Assembly: GCA_963691655.1 (NCBI GenBank)
Contig: OY829326.1
Coordinates: 89,893,235-89,957,234, forward strand
Source: Toxonevra muliebris
Lineage: Eukaryota; Arthropoda; Insecta; Diptera; Pallopteridae
Direction: 5' to 3'
Length of the DNA stretch: 64,000 bases
Shown: positions 25,975 to 37,384 of the stretch, in pieces
Layout of the letters: every line of letters starts with the position of its first letter
Position numbering within the stretch: the stretch's first letter is position 1
Made by a program: the position numbers and the translations under genes
Notes under the pieces: generated by a model
Databases searched by the model: none
Told to the model about the DNA's origin: nothing
What the model saw: the letters and a program-made list of their open reading frames with translations, nothing else

Positions 25975-26055
25975 CTATATTTAGGGAAATAGTTTATGGA
26001 AATATTAAAAATTATCGGAAATAGAAATACTTTGGAAACTCCCTCTGTAGCTTAC

Positions 26056-26308
26056 CCAATATTGCCACAACTTCGTCGTCTTGTATCACCTCCAAGCTCC
26101 CAGTCACAATAAAGCACAAACTATCTATGCTCTCTCCCGTATGATATAGCAAATCACCCGGAGCAGAATGTGACATCATAAAGTGCATTGCTAATGCACG
26201 CAGGCAACCATCCGAGGCAAGACGAAATGCTGGATGCTCGTTAAATACTTTGCGATTTAGATGAACACATATGTCAGCCTTCATATCTTTCGGACAATAG
26301 TTTAGTAC
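26056..26308 (-). CDS. eag: eag exon: C-linker end and first half of the CNBHD
   Basis: The 253-base exon begins [20 protein letters not shown] and runs through [19 protein letters not shown] to [12 protein letters not shown](G). It is the start of the CNBHD beta-roll, which in EAG channels does not respond to cyclic nucleotides. Codons TAT (Tyr, edited base at 26298) and AAC (Asn, edited base at 26242) align with Drosophila recoding sites Y548 and N567. The donor is GTAAGC. Upstream in the intron, at 26471-26632, CA-type and GT-type repeats could pair in the transcript. Confidence 0.97.
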
Positions 26309-26470
26309 CTGTGGAAATGCATATATGGCACAAAGAACGGAAACGGAAACAAAAAACACAAAAATACGAAAAGGAAAAAACAAACGAATACGACAAAGTA
26401 AAAAATAGAAAAGAAAAGAAGAATTGACGAAATTATGATGAAGCCAGGTCGATTTATATAACAACAACAA

Positions 26471-26604
26471 CAACACACACATACACACGCTCACACATAC
26501 ACATACTACATTAGAGCTGTGTCTGTGCTCTCCAGTGTTGGTGTGTGTGTGTGTGTGTTTGAGATGTTTAATTATGTGTACATATGTATGTTGCATATTG
26601 ATTA

Positions 26605-26632
<28 letters not shown>
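26471..26632. repeat. paired CA-type and GT-type microsatellites in an eag intron
   Basis: A CA-rich run at 26471-26507 is followed by GT runs at about 26540-26560 and 26604-26632. On one RNA strand these are complementary and can fold. They lie 160-330 bases upstream of the exon at 26056-26308. Confidence 0.85.
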
Positions 26633-26635
<3 letters not shown>

Positions 26636-29600
26636 GTGTGTGAATGTATAGACAGATATACTACAGACGAAACACATACTCTAATAATGTATGAAAACAG
26701 GTCCCGTATTATAACGATTCTTTTCCAGAAAGCTAAATAACTAGCACATAATTAATAGAGGGACTTGGAGGACTGTAGTTGGAAAGAAAACTCTCAATTT
26801 AAGGTAGCTGGCTTGTAAATCACACTATGCAAAACGGTTTTTGTCTTGAGATAATGGCTGTAATATTTTGATTGCTTATTCCAAAAAGCTGGAGTAAGTT
26901 TTAATCCCTACAAGTGTAGACAGATATTTTAAACCTTTCTACCTCCGTTAGTTTTCATTCTATATCGACGATAGTTATATTCCTTTCTTAACAGAAGGTT
27001 CTTTATAAAACTTCAATGTGGTGTCGGGATGTCCAATTTGAATGCTTTTCAGAAAATTTAGTTCTCGCTATAAAGAATGTTTGTAAAAAGTTTGGTTTTC
27101 ATTGCTCAAGTTTTACTCAAGTTATCGCGTACAAAGGAAGATCAAAGATGGACAAAATACGAATATTATATTCGCACATCCGGAATGGCCGAGGATCTGG
27201 GATAGAAACAGGCTATAAAGAATATAGAAATAAAAAAAATCGGGGTTATGATCTAGCATTGGTTGTGCGCTACGATTCAGTATTCGATTTTTTGTATATT
27301 TTTCTGTTTGTCTGTGTGATATGGAGTTGTTTGTGTATTTGGACTGTGAGTTTGTGTTTGTGCTACATATTTGATTTAGACATGATTTCTTTTTTACTAC
27401 TTTTTTTAATGACAGCATTTAATGAGAATATTTTTTCAATTGCACTTTAAAATTCTTTTCGTAAGACTTTTACTTTTAATGTTTTGCAATTTTAGGCATA
27501 AACTACAGTCAACGAAAATGGTATAAAGACGGTTTTTTTTTCTTTTATTCAGTTTTGATTTCAATATTATTTTTAAAAAACTTTTCGCATTTCATATTTA
27601 AACCAAGCAAATTAAGAAATATTCTATGCAATATTCAATTAAATGATTATTTTTGGTTTAAATTTCATCTAAAGGCATGAATTTGACGGACGCTTTTCGT
27701 TTTGACGCACGGATTTCTTTACAATTTTTTCAGCTTACCTTGATATAGATTTATTATTTTTTTTCAAGATTTGAATAAAGAAAAATTAATATTTTCAAAT
27801 AGAATTCATTAAAAATAGGAAATTTGGAAGAAGAATAAAAGAGTAAGCAAAAGAAAAGCGTACTGGATACAAAGCTTTCGATTTTTAGGTGAAGTGGGAA
27901 TTATGAGCGTTTTTTGTTTGAGGCCAATTTTTTTTTAACTAAGAACTACTAAAAATTAAATTAAGTTAAAAACAAAATTTGCGGGAACTGTAAATTTTTG
28001 CAGCTAAAATGAACAGAAATAATAATTTTACTACAACAGAAAGGTGTGTTTTCGATATGCTAATGAAAATCCGCTTCAAAACTTTTAGCGAACATGCTGA
28101 AAATTTTCGCACTTAGGACATACCTATTGATGGGCAGGTACAAGAATACCATATTTTTTATTTTTTTACATTCTAAGTACAATTTTGAGTTCAACTTTTG
28201 ACCTGCTAGGAACATTAATACCATATTTTCACAAATATGAAAAACTTAAAATCTTTGTTAATCAATTCAGAATAATATTGCATTGGCTCACCGATATGTC
28301 AAAACATATGAGCGCAGCATTTAATTGAAACAATATAGAGAACGGCTTTATGACACTTTCAAAAATATGCATCCGGTTTGATGCTTAAGGTAGCGATTGC
28401 CAAAACACACACAATCAAATTTTGCGCTTGTGTAAGCGCTAAGAGAATTCAGCGCATGATGAACGATAGCTAGTGTCAGTATGAAAACCCGACAGCTATT
28501 GTCGTATACATGTGAAAACACGAGAGATAAAATGTGCAAATGTGCCGATGGGATGGCTGGATGCACTGGTTTAAATACATAAGCCTGAAGAGTATTTGAG
28601 TGTTGCTTGACCTATCCCATTCAACTATCAGCTTCACCTACTAAAAGTGCACCCTGTTTTTACTCACTTGGAGAAAATACTGATGGCAACTGGAAACTGG
28701 AAGCCGACCTGGAGGCTGAATCAGATTTTGTAGGACAATCAACTATTTATTCTATATTCAACGATTACTTAGGAGAAAAAATCGGATTCTATGTTGGAAG
28801 CTCGAACACGATTTAGAAAATGAAAAGTTAGGGCACTTTCGGATCTTTTTCAGAAAGTGCTAACTCTGTAACGGGTAGAGACAGTAGTGGGTCAAGAACT
28901 TTCCATGTGAAACTCCGATTTTTTTTTTAAAACCTTTTGTATTTGATAGGCACAGTTCTGTTTGACAAAGAGCTTTTTAGTATTGCCTTGTAAAAGGTTC
29001 AAAGTATTGGCAAGAGTTTATCAGGAGTGCGCGCTCCTACAATCACCTTTTAACAACCCCCTGGACATTGTCATGAACAGCGTTATGAAACGGACAAGAC
29101 GATAATTGTTTATTGTCGCAGAGTTACGCAGAGATGTTTTGAAAACTGTAAGCAGTGCAGATAGCAGTCGAAAAACTGGTATAGAAATCAACATCGCCTA
29201 GACCTAGGTAATGCGTAAAACACCGAAAAATCGCTGAAATTTCATATCGATAGCATCGAGTTTTTTCTTATAACGAAGGAAGCATTGCCCATTCGCAGTA
29301 ATAACAAAAACAATATAAGAAAGAAACTTCCAGTGGAATAGAAATCTACAAAATCCATCATTGGATCAGTCAAATTTCGCACAGACATCATGAACACATT
29401 GCAAACCTGCTAACAACTGGAATTCTTATGCGAGTCGAAAAAGAAGGAGACAACTCCTATCAACTATGGATTTTTCAAAAACTTATAGGGCACCATCATC
29501 AACTTAGCGAGCTGTAGTCTCCTCGTATAGCCAATTGAAATTAATGCATACTTAAATCACCTTGCCGATTACAGGATATGAAGTAATTTTAATTAAATTA

Positions 29601-30291
29601 ACTATAACTGAAATAAACTAAAATCCGATCAGGTCAACTCAGAAACGGTTCGTAAGATATTGAATATTCAAAACCTGATAATATTTTGATGACCATATGT
29701 GAATTCAACGATTCCAGATGGGTCTATACATTTTGCATCAAAAACAACAGCAAGTATTGAAGAATGGCATGGCCTTAGAATTTTATGGTGAACACGGCAC
29801 ACAATTTTTTAAAATTGCAAATTTAGAGATTTTAAAGCTTCGTTTTAAGCAATGATGTTAGAAATAAGTTTGAGAACTAAATTTTAACTACATAATTGTA
29901 AGCAGAATATGAAAAATAATATAAATATCAAAAATAACAAAAATGTAAAAGAAGTTTGTAAAAAGTAATTGAAAAAGAGCTTAAAAAATAGTTTTGAGTT
30001 TAATTTCGTCTTTACAGAATTTTGTTGTATTATTACAATCTACATATTTGCTCAAAAGCGATTTTAGTATTAAGTTGTTACTATTTTACACGCTTTTGTT
30101 TTTGCCTGTTTGTATTTTTTTAGTATACGTTTGAATATTTTTATGTGACACTGTATATCTTTATGTTAGGTTTAATTTTGTAAATGTGTGGATAAAATAA
30201 AAACTAAATAAATCAATCTCTAATGCAGCACAAGCGCGTTCTATGATATACAGCTTTAAATTGAAAATTCAAAAGCGAAATGTGTGCTAAC
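26633..30291 (-). other. eag intron, no gene seen
   Basis: This is most of the 4-kb intron between the C-linker and CNBHD exons. Open frames at 27016-27450 and 28607-28816 have no recognisable product and no splice context. A region at 28860-29500 looks like decayed coding sequence, but I cannot name it. Confidence 0.6.
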
Positions 30292-30491
30292 CTTTTCGGT
30301 GTCCAATCCTTTGGTCATCGCCCATGTTGAGACCACATAATCCATTACACGTTCACTTAACGCTTTCGGCACTTCATGAAGCTTCATGAACTCACGTACA
30401 TTATTCAGCATATCATGATATTTTGCCGTTGCTGAGGTCATTTGTTGAATAATTGTTGTCACGTGACCAAATATTGTAGCATAAAGTAGTG
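30292..30491 (-). CDS. eag: eag exon: lower S6 and first part of the C-linker
   Basis: The 200-base exon encodes (A)[17 protein letters not shown], the lower S6 gate, then the C-linker helices ([20 protein letters not shown] and [19 protein letters not shown]). The C-linker couples the cyclic-nucleotide-binding homology domain to the gate. The acceptor is CTGCAG; the donor is GTTAGC after GAA AAG. It matches Drosophila Eag almost perfectly. Confidence 0.97.
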
Positions 30492-32328
30492 CTGCAGTAT
30501 GAAAGTATGAAAATATTAATATTTAATATTTTGTGCTTTTACTTAAGGAGAAGTTTTCAAATTAAATAGCATACTTTCTTTTTAGGTTATTTAAACATTG
30601 AGCTACAAACTTTTTTGAATATTTCTTTGAGATGGCAATTAAATTTTTACAATTTAAATAATAACTAATTAAATAATATGATTCGTAGTAAAGAAACGCA
30701 AGCTAGAACATTAATAAACACCTGGAATTGTTGTAATGGCAATGTGGAAAAAGTTTCAAGTTTCAAGTTTCGAAATGTGGAAAAGCCTTACAATATTTTT
30801 GTATGAACCACAATCAAGTCCATTTGTATATGGTATTTGAAATATGCTTCAAAGCGATTATCGTTCATACAAAAATAGGCGTTTGGTGCTTGCTTTCACT
30901 CACTTTTTTTTTTGTTTTTTATAGTATTTAAATTTATTTGTTAGAAAAACTAAATGCTATTAATTTAATTTTACTTCTTTGCAAAGCAAATCTAAATCTT
31001 AATCAACCATTATGAAAATAAAGTTAAAGTTAACTTCAAGCAAGTTTTCAAGTTTCTAAAGTTTATTTCCCTTCATGCTCTATTTACCAACTACTTGGTT
31101 TGGCATCCCACTACGTGCTCGTAGTGGGATGGTTAGAAGCATCTGAAAATGCCAATGAGGAGAAAAAAAAAAGTTTTTCTTCTTTACCTCAATACTAAAC
31201 CAATAGCAGTTTTGCGATTTTACACAAAATTTCGGTGCAACAGGAAAACTTGAAATGAATTATCAAAGTTTTCCTGTTTTTTTTTCGGTCCAAAACTTGC
31301 AATATTGTAATTAAATGTGATAAGTGAACATACGAAGACAACAAAATTTAAAAGAATTCACATAGTTTTCATAGAGTTGAATCTAAATGACATAATTGTA
31401 CATCTAATCAAGGTAAGGGGTGCAACTTTCTTATTCAGAGATTTCTCTCTATTTCCTTCTTTATTTGAGATTTTTTATATTTTAAAATGTTTTGATAGTT
31501 TTCTCCCATTAAGTGGAAATTACATTTCATTTATTAAATGTTTGATCCTAGTGCCAAAAAGATTTTTATTTATCTTATAATTTCCATGGCATTAGTCACA
31601 AAATATCAGATATCAGAATGAAAATATAAAATAATCATATTTTACTGAGTATATTTACCAAAAATACCAAGAAACATCGAAAGCATCAATTCAGGATAGA
31701 CATAAAATTCTCTATACATCATCTAAATAAACACCATTCAAAAGTTTCAACGAGTGCATAAACTCACACATAGCGACGAATTGTCCAACTATGTTGTTTG
31801 GAGGAAAGGGAAGAGTTGAGAAATTGTGTGCTTCAAAAAATGAGATTTGTATAAATGTTTGCTGATAAAGAGAAAAATCTTGGAATTAATTACAAAAATG
31901 CATGAAATGGTGTCTCCCGAGTTAAGCGCTGAAGCAGGCTTTCAAACTAACTAGCATAACAAAGTACATGTATGTATGTATTACTCAAAAATAGTTACTT
32001 AAAAGCGCTACAGAAAATGTTCTTCAAAAATGGGGTTTTCTCATATTTTTTTAAGTAAGTATTTCCAACGCACTACACCAACTCAGCATTTATTAGTTCT
32101 AGCGACGTTTTTTGGTAAAATGAAATTTGCACGTTTTTGGCCAATAAGAAAAAGTTTTCGAATATGAATTAAATTCAGAAATCAATTTGCCAGACAAAAA
32201 TTTTCAAAACGCGCATATTTGCATTTTTCAGTTAATGTTTTTTGTTTGGATAGAAAAACAAAAACGTTGCACAATTTCGTAAAAGGAACGAAATTTGACG
32301 TGGCAACGGAACGTGTCGGACACAGCAC
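30492..32328 (-). other. eag intron with a short perfect hairpin
   Basis: A 1.8-kb intron between S6 halves. The notable item is the palindrome at 31104-31131. No gene seen; the open frame at 31317-31580 looks like chance. Confidence 0.65.
31104..31131. repeat. perfect 12-bp hairpin
   Basis: CATCCCACTACG, loop TGCT, then CGTAGTGGGATG: a perfect stem with higher GC than its surroundings. It may be a transposon end or a structured intronic RNA element. Confidence 0.85.
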
Positions 32329-32401
32329 CTGCAATAATCATCATGCAGATGGTGAACACCTTCTCGTTGTCCGTCTCGGCGGCGACATTGCCAAATCCCA
32401 C
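32329..32401 (-). CDS. eag: eag exon: selectivity filter and start of S6
   Basis: The 73-base exon encodes VGFGNVAAETDNEKVFTICM and MIIA, giving the GFG filter typical of EAG channels (GYG in most other Kv channels) and the top of S6. The Lys in DNEKVF is codon AAG (middle A at 32361) and aligns with Drosophila K467, an A-to-I recoding site. The donor is GTGCTG, weaker than the GTAAGT donors of most neighbours. Confidence 0.97.
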
Positions 32402-32658
32402 CTGAAAAATGAGGAAAAATAATTTACAATTATTTAATCAAAGGAAACTTTTTCATTAATCTATAAATCGCTATTTTATTCCTATAGTTTGCTTCAAAAG
32501 AGTTTCAATTTACGATCAAGTGCAGAGAGAAAATATCTTATTGGACAATTGTTGTTTTTCTTTAAATTTCAATCCGATAGAGAATACGAAAGTAGTAGTC
32601 AACTCTTTTAAAACGCACTGTACTTCTTGGAGTCCTCTTCTCTCTTCCACTCACTTAC

Positions 32659-32814
32659 CGATGTCATGCATGTCATTGTAAAATACAATGCCGTCACATA
32701 CATACTCTTACGCGATGGACCATTTATCAGTTCCGGTCCAGTATCGTTTGTCCAAATGTATGAATACGGCGATTGCGTTACATTTGCCAATTTCCACAAC
32801 CAACTGTATTGAAT
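32659..32814 (-). CDS. eag: eag exon: turret and pore helix
   Basis: The 52-codon exon, phase 0 at both ends, encodes [20 protein letters not shown] and continues to [16 protein letters not shown], the turret and pore helix. Two N-glycosylation sequons are visible, NVT and NDT, at positions like the two sites glycosylated in mammalian EAG1. It ends at Ser just before the selectivity filter, so the VGFG filter is split from its pore helix by an intron. Acceptor TTACAG, donor GTAAGTG. Confidence 0.97.
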
Positions 32815-32872
32815 CTGTAATGATTGAGAGGTGGAAAAATAATTTGTGTATGTAGATATTGACACAACTTAC

Positions 32873-33219
32873 TCCATTATCAGCATCACTGCGTCCAATC
32901 GAATACCATATGCATGCTAACCAATGTGCCACCAGCATATAAAAACATAGTAATAATATTAACATAGCAGCACCATATTCTAAATAACGATCCAATTTAC
33001 GCACGACACGCCCCAAACGTAATAGGCGTACAACTTTTAGTGCACTAAATAGGGAACCAATACCGTCCTCGTCACGATCGAAGGCATTGAAGACATCGTA
33101 TGGCAGGCAACTGAGCAAATCAATAATGAACCATGACTTTAAATAATTCATGCGTATTACTTTTGGATCGCTGACAACCTCACCGCCGGGTCCAACGAAT
33201 GTTGTATGGAAATTTAACA
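32873..33219 (-). CDS. eag: eag exon: S2-S3 loop, S3, S4 voltage sensor and S5
   Basis: The 347-base exon encodes (V)[14 protein letters not shown], the S3 helix ([15 protein letters not shown], residues 30-44 of the exon) and the S4 voltage sensor. S4 reads [20 protein letters not shown] (residues 60-79), with Arg or Lys at about every third position. S5 ([17 protein letters not shown], residues 84-100) follows, and the exon ends [10 protein letters not shown] at the outer turret. The acceptor is TTAAATAG and the donor GTAAGT. An in-frame stop lies a short way into the downstream intron, so reading past the donor is not productive. This single exon carries nearly the whole voltage sensor. 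Confidence 0.98.
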
Positions 33220-34972
33220 CTATTTAAAAATATTGAAAAATATAGTGTCACATTTTAATGGGACAGTGATATCCTACAGTATTATTCTATGAAAACCTCA
33301 AATTTTTACGAACTAATTATCAAAAAAGCGTGATTCAAAATACGATCCAAAGACACAAATTAATACAAAACAAACTTCAAACTTAATAATTTCAGGATCA
33401 GCAATAGGTCACAACTCACATATTGAGTTTATTCAAATCAAATTTGGATGCATAGTTAAACTACTAGGACAAGTTAAACAAACAGGGACAACGCTGTTTT
33501 GCATAAATTTTGTATTGAAAATACATACAGGTCTGGTACCACCCATAGAGCATGCAGTATTCTGAGAGTCCTTTAAAAATTAATACATCATTTTAATGAA
33601 TGCAGTGATTGAGTAGGTGCAACCAAACCAGGCTGGCTTTTGACGAGCAATGAACTACAGGGTTGGCCATATTAGGTGCACCCGTCAGACAACACTATAA
33701 CTTTGCCAAATATTGTGGAAGAATGTCGAAAAACGGGCACATTATGCCATTCGAGCTTAGGGCGACCACTTGCGTGATATAATCTTCAAAAAGTGATGTA
33801 AACAAATTAAATGATTTTTGCCCTGAACAGCAAAATATATATATTTTCATTTTTTTTTAAATAAATGGGTCCACAATATGTGCAGCATATCTAGATCCCT
33901 TAACTCAAATTCTCCCAGAATAAAACTTATTAAAAAAATCCGTTCGGGTTAAGCAAAAGTAGGGTCCCTGCTGTTATTACTTAAGGCTATGATTTAATGT
34001 CAATACCCCAATGGTTCGACAGCAGTCAGGGTAATGCATGCAAATCGAAAATTAATATATCTATTATCTCTATATCTCTCTGATGGTATAACATGGGCCT
34101 CAGAGGAAACTTGCAATGGTTGAAGAAGTCACCGTGTTATTGGATTAGATATCGTCTGTTACCACTCTGACCCATTGAGATAAAAGCCTACTGGGGCGGA
34201 TGATAACGTGATGGCCATGGTGAAATCGGCTGATGTTTCAGAGGTGCAGTTATTCCCTGTAATTCTTGGAGCCACGAACTATGAAAGTACGACTGACCTC
34301 TGTTTGATTAGTATTAAGAAGCTGGATTCAATCACGGATGGTACTTTGAAAAAGCACTTATCCGTAGCAAAACAGGACGGATGATGAATCATTCGTATCG
34401 AAACCCTCGTTGGAGGTCACGAATTTCGATAGAATGCAGACGTAACACAGGACTATTCAAGAGTGGTGCCTCAATTCATATTCTCGAGACTGGCAGACCT
34501 CAAGCACAGCTTTTGAAGCTTTCAAATTTCTAGTGGAATAGATCAATAGACTTTTAATGCTAGTTAGCTCTATAATGACTCGTATTATGGTCTCACAGAT
34601 CATCTTACCCTCATCGGTCCCCTGTATCCAATATGATATATATATGCATATTTATGGAAATCGTGAAGAAAGTATCAGTAGTAATCAGCATGAGATGATG
34701 AAGATTTCGATTTTTATGTAAAAACAAGCAGTTTAGAAGAAGAAAGCATGAGAAAGACAAGTGACATTGAAAATTTATAGCAAAATATCCGAGTTGAAAT
34801 TTCTGCTGACCCAATCACTGCGTATTTCTCAAAACAATTGAATATTCTTATGAGGCAATTGATGTAAATGTTCAAGTTTCATATAGAAATAGTGCTGATA
34901 ATGTCTCAGGCAGGTATTTTGATCTATTTCTTTCCTTTCCGTTATTATATGCAATACATATAAAAATATGCG

Positions 34973-35170
34973 GTGCTTGAAATGGTTTGCTGGAATATGA
35001 CTTATTTATACATTTGTAGGTCCAAGAATGAACGCCTACTCGACACGTGTGTTTCTTTCTGCATTCTTATTGTAATGCAGTTATGGGACGATGAGAATGG
35101 TACAATGTCTCTCAAAAAATTCAAATTGATCCGCAATTGCATTCGATTCGATGGTAAAACCAATAATTGA
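34973..35170 (+). pseudogene. piggyBac-family transposase fragment
   Basis: The plus-strand frame contains CRSKNERLLDT and then LWDDENGTMSLKKFKLIRNC followed by IRFDGKT. This matches the conserved N-terminal part of piggyBac (PGBD, DDE_Tnp_1_7) transposases, where an RSKNE-like motif precedes LWDxExGRPIFxxTMSLxRF and IRFD. A piece between the two motifs is altered and nothing continues downstream, so it is a relic. It lies antisense in an eag intron. Confidence 0.75.
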
Positions 35171-35303
35171 AAGTCATTCTAAAATGCCTACATCATCGCG
35201 CGCTCGAAAAATTGTTGAAAATATAAGGCTGGGTTCGAATCTTAATCTACAGCATTTGGAACCAAGACGAAAAACAGGTCGTTGTTTCATATGAACATGA
35301 CTG

Positions 35304-35610
35304 CCTAGATAGTGTAGTGGTAGTGCACTAGACTTTCATCCGGGAGGTTAGGGTTCGATCCCCGTCTTGGTCTGTTGGTTAATTCTTATAACCTTCTTAT
35401 ATTCTCTATCGATATGAAGTGTATGAGAATTATAAGAAAGTGTTCAAGTTCACATTTAAGTAGGAAATGGCAAGGCAAAACCACCAATGTGATAAAAAAT
35501 TGCCACACCGCCGTTCGGAATCGGCGTTAAACTGTAGGTCCAACTATGTGGTATCACAATCGGCCGTTCAGGTCTAAGCATGTCTCTAGATAGCGATCCC
35601 AACCCACCCA
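35304..35610 (+). mobile_element. tRNA-derived SINE
   Basis: The head has GCCTAGATAGTGTAGTGGTA (A box) and GGTTCGATCCCC (B box), like a Glu/Asp tRNA. The body leads to CCGTTCGGAATCGGCG then TAAACTGTAGGTCC. It shares this layout with the copies at 14327 and 45193. The head lacks a normal acceptor-stem pairing, so it is not a functional tRNA. Confidence 0.75.
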
Positions 35611-36370
35611 CATGTACATATAAAAACTATCAAAATATACACTCAGATCGCGGCATCCACATAATCGGAATAATATGCTAAAACACTTCACTATTCATTT
35701 TTTATTTTTCATTAAAATTGTGAATTAATCTTGAATAATAAACATAATAACTATGCAAATAATTCTACACATGCAATGTTGATGTAATCCATTTTTATTA
35801 ATTGTATCATATATGATACACTAGGGACCAATTAATGTAATTTTTGAGGGACCGATGAGGGTTAATTGGCTACTACCCTCCTATTAGTAGTCACGCAAAG
35901 CTGTTCAAAAACCTCCAAATAATACTAGTAAAGGTAATGTGGGTGCATAACCAACGTTATTGTGGCCTTGATGGAATTACTTGAGGGCTATTTCTTCATT
36001 TTTAAGGTGCTGCGGATAGTGAATTGTTTGATGTTAAGGCAATATTCTTCTTCAGACTTCGTTGTAGCCATAATATAGTACAGTCAAATAGGAGGTCTAA
36101 TGGAGGCAGTAGTTTCTACCTACTTCTCTTTACGACTCTATAACATAATCTCTTTCAAGAGACCTGGTGGTGCATTAGTATAAGTGACAATTGTTACGTT
36201 AACTCGTTGAAAAAGACTTGTGACAATTTATGAAAATCCTTTGACTTAAGAGTCAATGGAGCTAGCTTTAAATTCAAAGGCTCGTTGACACGAATATTCA
36301 TTCTCTCACTTTAATATCGCTTATTTACAATTTAGTTTTTCGCACAGTTATGTAAAAATGTATAACTTAC

Positions 36371-36467
36371 CAATATCTATAAAGAATATAACATCTACAA
36401 TAGAATCGACAACGAGAAGTGAAACATCTTCCGAGGTTTTATTTTTAAAAGCTACATTATATGGCAC
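36371..36467 (-). CDS. eag: eag exon: S1-S2 loop and S2 helix
   Basis: The 97-base exon encodes VPYNVAFKNKTSEDVS, the S1 end and extracellular loop, then LLVVDSIVDVIFFIDI, helix S2 with the acidic residues that pair with S4 arginines. Acceptor TTGCAG, donor GTAAGT; it leaves one base of a Val codon for the next exon. The 2.15-kb intron before it contains a hAT-like element. Confidence 0.97.
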
Positions 36468-37384
36468 CTGCAATTAGAGTGTAACAGTTTTATGTTTTGT
36501 ATTAAAAGTAAAGAAAATATTCATTATTTATTTTACAAAATCTTGTTGTTGTTTATAAAGTCAAATATTTTCAGTCTTTCTTACGAACAATCATTTGTAT
36601 TTTAGTCGTTTTTGAATTTATATGTTACATACACTTAACATAATACATAATCATGAATATCATTTGCAGCCAGCTCAAAACAAAACTTTCGCGAAAGTTG
36701 GTAGCTTGCAAAAATAAGCAACTACTAAAACAAATTATTTTTGGTAGTTGTGTTTAAGTTGTAGTTAAATATTTCCTACAACATTTCGTAGTTGTTGAAA
36801 TAAAAGCGAAACGAAAATGTAAACGAAAAACGAATAATTGCTGTATTAATTTAACAACATAATACATTTCTCACAAGTGGCAGATACACTTCACTCACAC
36901 ACTATCATATACACACATATGCATTTATACACATAAACACATACGGATAAATGCAAACAATTCCAAGCACACACGCTCACTCACTTACTTACATCTACAT
37001 GTATGTATGTTTATTTACATACTTATGTATGCAGACAGACATTAACCGATTTCTTGCTTGCCTTGTAACAGGCGTTTGTAAGTGCATTAAAATTGTATGT
37101 TAACAATATAGTTGGCGGAAATGAGCATGTTGGCTGGCTGGATGGCTGGCTGAGGAAAAGATTTATGCCAAGTTAAGAAAAATCACTTAAAGGGAAAATT
37201 ACGATAAATACTCGTACTAGCAATCGAGCATGGAGTCTGTTTGTTTCCTCTTACTATATACTAATATTTATGTTTGGTTGTAGTTGATTGCAGCTGATTT
37301 CATGAATATTTAATAAATATTTTGTCATATTTTACATAAATATAAGTAATCCACTAGTTAAATTTACAGACATCTGTCAAATGT
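36468..37384 (-). other. eag intron outside the hAT-like element, no gene seen
   Basis: AT-rich intron with short CACATAC/CATATG tracts and no gene. Confidence 0.7.

Larger units (their letters stand above)
33220..36370 (-). other. eag intron with piggyBac and SINE insertions
   Basis: A 3.15-kb intron between S2 and S3 coding parts. Besides the annotated insertions, 33650-34590 looks like decayed foreign sequence (for example AGGGTTGGCCATATTAGGTG at 33659-33678), but I cannot assign it. Confidence 0.6.

Noticed and set aside
26309..26677. Upstream extension of the open frame containing the CNBHD exon
   Set aside because: It translates CA-repeat intron sequence; the family match starts exactly after the ACAG acceptor at 26308.
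32708..32872. Read-through of the S4-S5 exon into [10 protein letters not shown]
   Set aside because: It passes the consensus GTAAGT donor and loses the family match; the next exon continues the protein in phase.
33659..34590. Decayed transposon coding region
   Set aside because: Some stretches look codon-like, but I could not match any family, so it is left unassigned.
35304..35372. tRNA gene
   Set aside because: It has A and B boxes but no good acceptor stem, and sits at the head of a repeated SINE body.
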